In this document: piece by piece, positions 5,748 through 7,752 of the stretch
Layout of the letters: each line of letters starts with the position of its first letter
Numbering within the stretch: position 1 is the stretch's first letter
DNA from: Burkholderiales bacterium
GTDB lineage: Bacteria; Pseudomonadota; Gammaproteobacteria; Burkholderiales; SG8-39
Assembly (NCBI GenBank): GCA_005777205.1
Contig: SXNB01000095.1
Span: 1 to 7,752, forward strand
Length of the DNA stretch: 7,752 nt
Direction: 5' to 3'
The notes under the pieces: generated by a model
What the model was told of the DNA's origin: nothing
The model's input: only the letters and a program-made list of their open reading frames with translations
Database searches by the model: none
Made by a program: the position numbers and the translations under genes

Positions 5748-6566
5748 ATGGTGACCAGCACACTTGGATGGATCGTCGCGGCGAGCCTGGCGGGCGGCGT
5801 CCTCTCCGCCGGCGCGGCCTCGTTTGCGCTCAACGTGCGGGCGTCCTGGGTGCCGATGCTGGTGTCCTTCGCCATCGGCACGCTGCTGGGGGCGGCGTTC
5901 CTGGAAGTGATCCCGCATGCGTTCGAGATCGGCGATGCGGGCGAAGTGGCCGGCGCGATCCTCGCAGGCATCTTTGCCTTCTTCGTCATGGAGAAGCTGC
6001 TGCTGTGGCGCCACTGCCATACCGAGGACTGCGAGGTGCACGATCCCCACGCGGTGCCGGCCGTGCCCGCGGCGCAGGCCCATGGGCACCACGGCGGGCA
6101 CGAGCACGGCGGCCGCGCCGGAACCCTAATCGTGGTCGGGGACTCGGTGCACAACTTCATCGACGGCGTGCTGATCGCGGCGGCGTTCCTGCAAAGCACG
6201 CAGCTGGGCATCGTCACCGCGATCGCGATCGTGGCCCACGAGATCCCGCAGGAAGTGGGCGACTTCCTGATCCTGCTTCACTCCGGGTACTCGAAGTTAC
6301 GGGCGCTGGCGGTGAACGTGGCCTCCTCCTGCGCGATGTTGGCGGGCGGCATCTTGGGCTACTACGCGCTGCCGGCGTTCCAGGACCTGGAGCCGATGTT
6401 GCTCGGCATCGTCGCCGCGAGCATGATCTACGTCGCGGTCGCGGACCTCATTCCGGGCCTGCACCGGCGGCCGGAAATCCGCGCCACGCTGTCCCAGGTG
6501 TTGCTGATCGCGCTGGGCATCGGGACCATTGCGCTTGTGGCGGCGCTCTCGGGTCATTCCCACTAG
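5748..6566 (+). CDS. ZIP family divalent metal transporter
   Basis: Inner-membrane transporter of the ZIP family, which moves zinc or other divalent metals into the cytoplasm. The 272-residue product has about eight hydrophobic segments, the usual ZIP number. Between the third and fourth lies a metal-binding type loop, residues 89-120, rich in His with two Cys (H-C-H...C...H...H-G-H-H...H-E-H). The fourth segment carries H-N-F-I-D-G (135-140). The fifth carries H-E-I-P-Q-E-V-G-D (164-172), close to the LIV-1 subgroup signature H-E-x-P-H-E-x-G-D but with Gln168 for the second His. These His, Asn, Asp and Glu residues should line the metal site. The ATG at 5748 is followed at once by GTG 5751, so the start could shift by one codon. 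It lies 18 nt after pgeF. The metal cannot be told from sequence, and no metal-regulator site is recognisable. Confidence 0.9.
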   Translation: MVTSTLGWIVAASLAGGVLSAGAASFALNVRASWVPMLVSFAIGTLLGAAFLEVIPHAFEIGDAGEVAGAILAGIFAFFVMEKLLLWRHCHTEDCEVHDPHAVPAVPAAQAHGHHGGHEHGGRAGTLIVVGDSVHNFIDGVLIAAAFLQSTQLGIVTAIAIVAHEIPQEVGDFLILLHSGYSKLRALAVNVASSCAMLAGGILGYYALPAFQDLEPMLLGIVAASMIYVAVADLIPGLHRRPEIRATLSQVLLIALGIGTIALVAALSGHSH

Positions 6567-6572
6567 CCCCGG

Positions 6573-6616
6573 CATGATTAAATAAGTTAATATAATCATG
6601 TAGTTAATAATGATCA
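6573..6616 (+). promoter_or_regulatory. AT-rich operator-like island between the ZIP gene and phaC
   Basis: A sharply AT-rich patch in GC-rich surroundings. It holds a perfect 8-bp inverted repeat, CATGATTA 6573-6580 and TAATCATG 6593-6600, with a 12-nt spacer. A direct repeat, AGTTAATA, occurs at 6585-6592 and 6602-6609, 17 nt apart. A perfect -10 hexamer, TATAAT 6591-6596, overlaps the right arm, although no -35 is evident. The arrangement suits a promoter overlapped by a repressor site. Which protein binds, if any, is unknown. Confidence 0.4.
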
Positions 6617-7752
6617 CCGCGTCCCGCGGCAGGCCGATTGACGGGCCCCATTTGTGCGGCGCAAAATCCGCCGTTTATTTCAGCTTTCCACGGAACCCGC
6701 GCCTGCTCAACGCCAAGCCCGATACGACTCCCGCGACCTTCAATCCCGAGGCCTTGCTCAAGGCCATCGCGGGCGTGGGCAACCAGGTGACGCAGGGCTG
6801 GATGCCGCTGCTGCAGCCGGACGCCGACCTGCTCGCGGCCCTGGCGCGCAGTTCGGTCAGGCTCACCGCGCTGCAGTCGAAGTACCTGCAGGAGCAGAAG
6901 CAGTTGTGGGACGCGATGCTTGGCCTAGGCGAGGCCCCGCCCGCCTCGCCTGAGCTCGACGACCGGCGCTTCGCTGCGCGAGAGTGGCGCGACAACGCCT
7001 ACTACGACTACGTGCGGCGCTCCTACCTGCTCGCCGCGCGCTACCTCACCGAGCTGGCCGACGGGGCGGAAGTCGAGGGCCAGGCGAAGGAACGGCTGCG
7101 CTTCGCACTGCGGCAGTGGATCGACGCCATGAGCCCGGCCAATTTCGCCGCCACCAATCCCGAGGTCCTGAAGCTGGCGCTGCAATCCCGCGGCGAGAGC
7201 CTGACCCAGGGCCTCGCCAACGTCATGGTCGACGCGCGCAAGGGCCGCGTCAGCCAGACCGACGAGGCCGCATTCGAGGTGGGCCGCAACCTCGCGACCG
7301 CGCCGGGCCAGGTGGTGTTCGAGAACGACCTCATCCAGCTCATCCAGTACGACCCGGCCACGCCCGAGGTCGGCAAGCGGCCGCTGGTGATGGTGCCGCC
7401 GTGCATCAACAAGTTCTACATCCTCGTCCTGCAACCCGAGAACTCCTTCGTGCGCCATGCGGTGTCGCAGGGTCACACCGTGTTCATGCTCTCCTGGCGC
7501 AATGTCGGGCCGGAGCAGGGTCACTACGGTTGGGACGACTATGTCAGCGTCGGGATCTTCGAGGCGATTCGCGTCGCGCGCAAGGTCAGCGGCGCCGACC
7601 GTGTCAATGCGCTTGGCTTTTGCGTCGGCGGCACGCTGCTGGGCGCGGCGCTCGCAGTGATGGCGGCGAAGGGCGAGGACGCTGTCGAGGCCGTCACCTA
7701 TCTCACCACCATGCTTGATTTCGAGGAGCCGGGGCAGTTGGGCCTGTTCATC
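6610..7752 (+). CDS. phaC: Class I poly(R)-hydroxyalkanoate synthase PhaC (3' end outside window)
   Basis: Polymerises (R)-3-hydroxyacyl-CoA into polyhydroxyalkanoate at the surface of storage granules. The frame is open from 6610 to the window edge. Conserved segments match Cupriavidus necator PhaC: Q-W-I-D-A-M-S-P-A-N-F, Q-T-D-E-A-A-F-E-V-G-R-N, M-V-P-P-C-I-N-K-F-Y-I-L, G-H-T-V-F-M-L-S-W-R-N, and the lipase-box-like G-F-C-V-G-G with the catalytic Cys encoded at 7621-7623. The catalytic Asp and His lie beyond the edge. The N-terminus is uncertain. ATG 6610 is the only ATG before the conserved part, but the 6610-6702 stretch has weaker third-position GC bias, contains promoter-like motifs and lacks a ribosome site. 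The family-like sequence L-N-A-K-P-D-T-T-P-A begins just after CTG 6703, and TTG 6652 is another option. The Cys would be residue 338 from ATG 6610 or 307 from CTG 6703; C. necator has it at 319. Family assignment is firm. Confidence 0.93.
   Translation, partial: MITASRGRPIDGPHLCGAKSAVYFSFPRNPRLLNAKPDTTPATFNPEALLKAIAGVGNQVTQGWMPLLQPDADLLAALARSSVRLTALQSKYLQEQKQLWDAMLGLGEAPPASPELDDRRFAAREWRDNAYYDYVRRSYLLAARYLTELADGAEVEGQAKERLRFALRQWIDAMSPANFAATNPEVLKLALQSRGESLTQGLANVMVDARKGRVSQTDEAAFEVGRNLATAPGQVVFENDLIQLIQYDPATPEVGKRPLVMVPPCINKFYILVLQPENSFVRHAVSQGHTVFMLSWRNVGPEQGHYGWDDYVSVGIFEAIRVARKVSGADRVNALGFCVGGTLLGAALAVMAAKGEDAVEAVTYLTTMLDFEEPGQLGLFI
6617..6629 (+). other. Short GC hairpin before phaC
   Basis: CCGCG 6617-6621 pairs with CGCGG 6625-6629 around a 3-nt TCC loop. 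No T tract follows, so it is not a convincing terminator for the ZIP gene. It lies just after the upstream ATG candidate of phaC (6610), where it could form in an RNA started at the 6591 hexamer. It may also be chance in GC-rich DNA. Confidence 0.25.
6638..6667 (+). promoter_or_regulatory. Candidate phaC promoter with quasi-palindrome
   Basis: TTGACG 6638-6643 (5 of 6 matches to the -35 consensus) is followed after 18 nt by CAAAAT 6662-6667 (4 of 6 matches to -10). Overlapping the -10 is ATTTGTGC-GGC-GCAAAAT, an imperfect inverted repeat at 6650-6667. Its TGC/GCA half-sites are reminiscent of reported PhaR operator sequences. If this is the working promoter, RNA starts near 6674 and the phaC start codon must lie downstream of the ATG at 6610. 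Confidence 0.35.

Noticed and set aside
4821..6107. Minus-strand open frame of 428 codons across pgeF and the ZIP gene
   Set aside because: It is the complement of confirmed coding sequence, His/Arg/Gly rich, with no domain motif. The plus-strand proteins account for the codon bias.
6984..7718. Plus-strand open frame of 244 codons in another frame within phaC
   Set aside because: It is Arg/Gly-rich noise overlapping the clear PhaC frame, which carries all the conserved motifs.
1..7752. Defence system, CRISPR array, tRNA, rRNA or riboswitch
   Set aside because: There are no spaced direct repeats, no tRNA-like cloverleaf, no rRNA motifs and no leader long enough for a riboswitch. Gene content is housekeeping.

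Overview
The window looks like a chromosomal core segment of a GC-rich betaproteobacterium. The evidence is the set of protein families, the order bamD<>rluD-pgeF with a class I polyhydroxyalkanoate synthase gene nearby, and the strong G/C bias at third codon positions. The genus cannot be fixed from the sequence. I see no phage, plasmid, CRISPR, tRNA or rRNA material, and no clear undescribed multi-gene system.

Layout. (1) 1-320: 3' end of a secretin-like gene, cut by the window edge. (2) 317-2236: YoaA/DinG-type iron-sulfur DNA helicase, apparently starting at a CTG that overlaps the preceding stop. (3) 2233-3213: DenD-like NAD-dependent dehydrogenase, overlapping the helicase stop by 4 nt. 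These three plus-strand genes are packed end to end. (4) 3213-3279: a bipartite inverted repeat between converging genes, probably a two-way terminator and possibly a REP-type repeat. (5) 3283-4107, minus strand: outer-membrane assembly lipoprotein BamD. (6) 4106-5068, plus strand: 23S rRNA pseudouridine synthase RluD. Its ATG overlaps the bamD ATG within the same CATG. (7) 5058-5729: PgeF, overlapping rluD by 11 nt and missing a normally conserved N-terminal loop. (8) 5748-6566: ZIP-family metal transporter with a histidine-rich loop. (9) 6567-6702: AT-rich and palindrome-rich regulatory stretch. (10) From 6610 (or about 6703) to the window end: class I PHA synthase PhaC, cut by the edge just after its active-site cysteine.

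How the genes relate. They are mostly housekeeping: DNA repair (YoaA), envelope assembly (BamD), ribosome maturation (RluD), peptidoglycan/nucleoside quality control (PgeF), metal homeostasis (ZIP) and carbon storage (PhaC). The bamD<>rluD-pgeF block is also found in E. coli (yfiO, rluD, yfiH).

The most interesting signals are small. They are the repeat at 3213-3279, the overlapping divergent start codons at 4105-4108, and several genes with a -10-like hexamer so close to the start codon that a leaderless mRNA is suggested. To these I add an in-frame loss of about 20 residues in PgeF, a probable CTG start for the helicase, and an AT-rich operator-like island before phaC. None of these could be tested here by database search.
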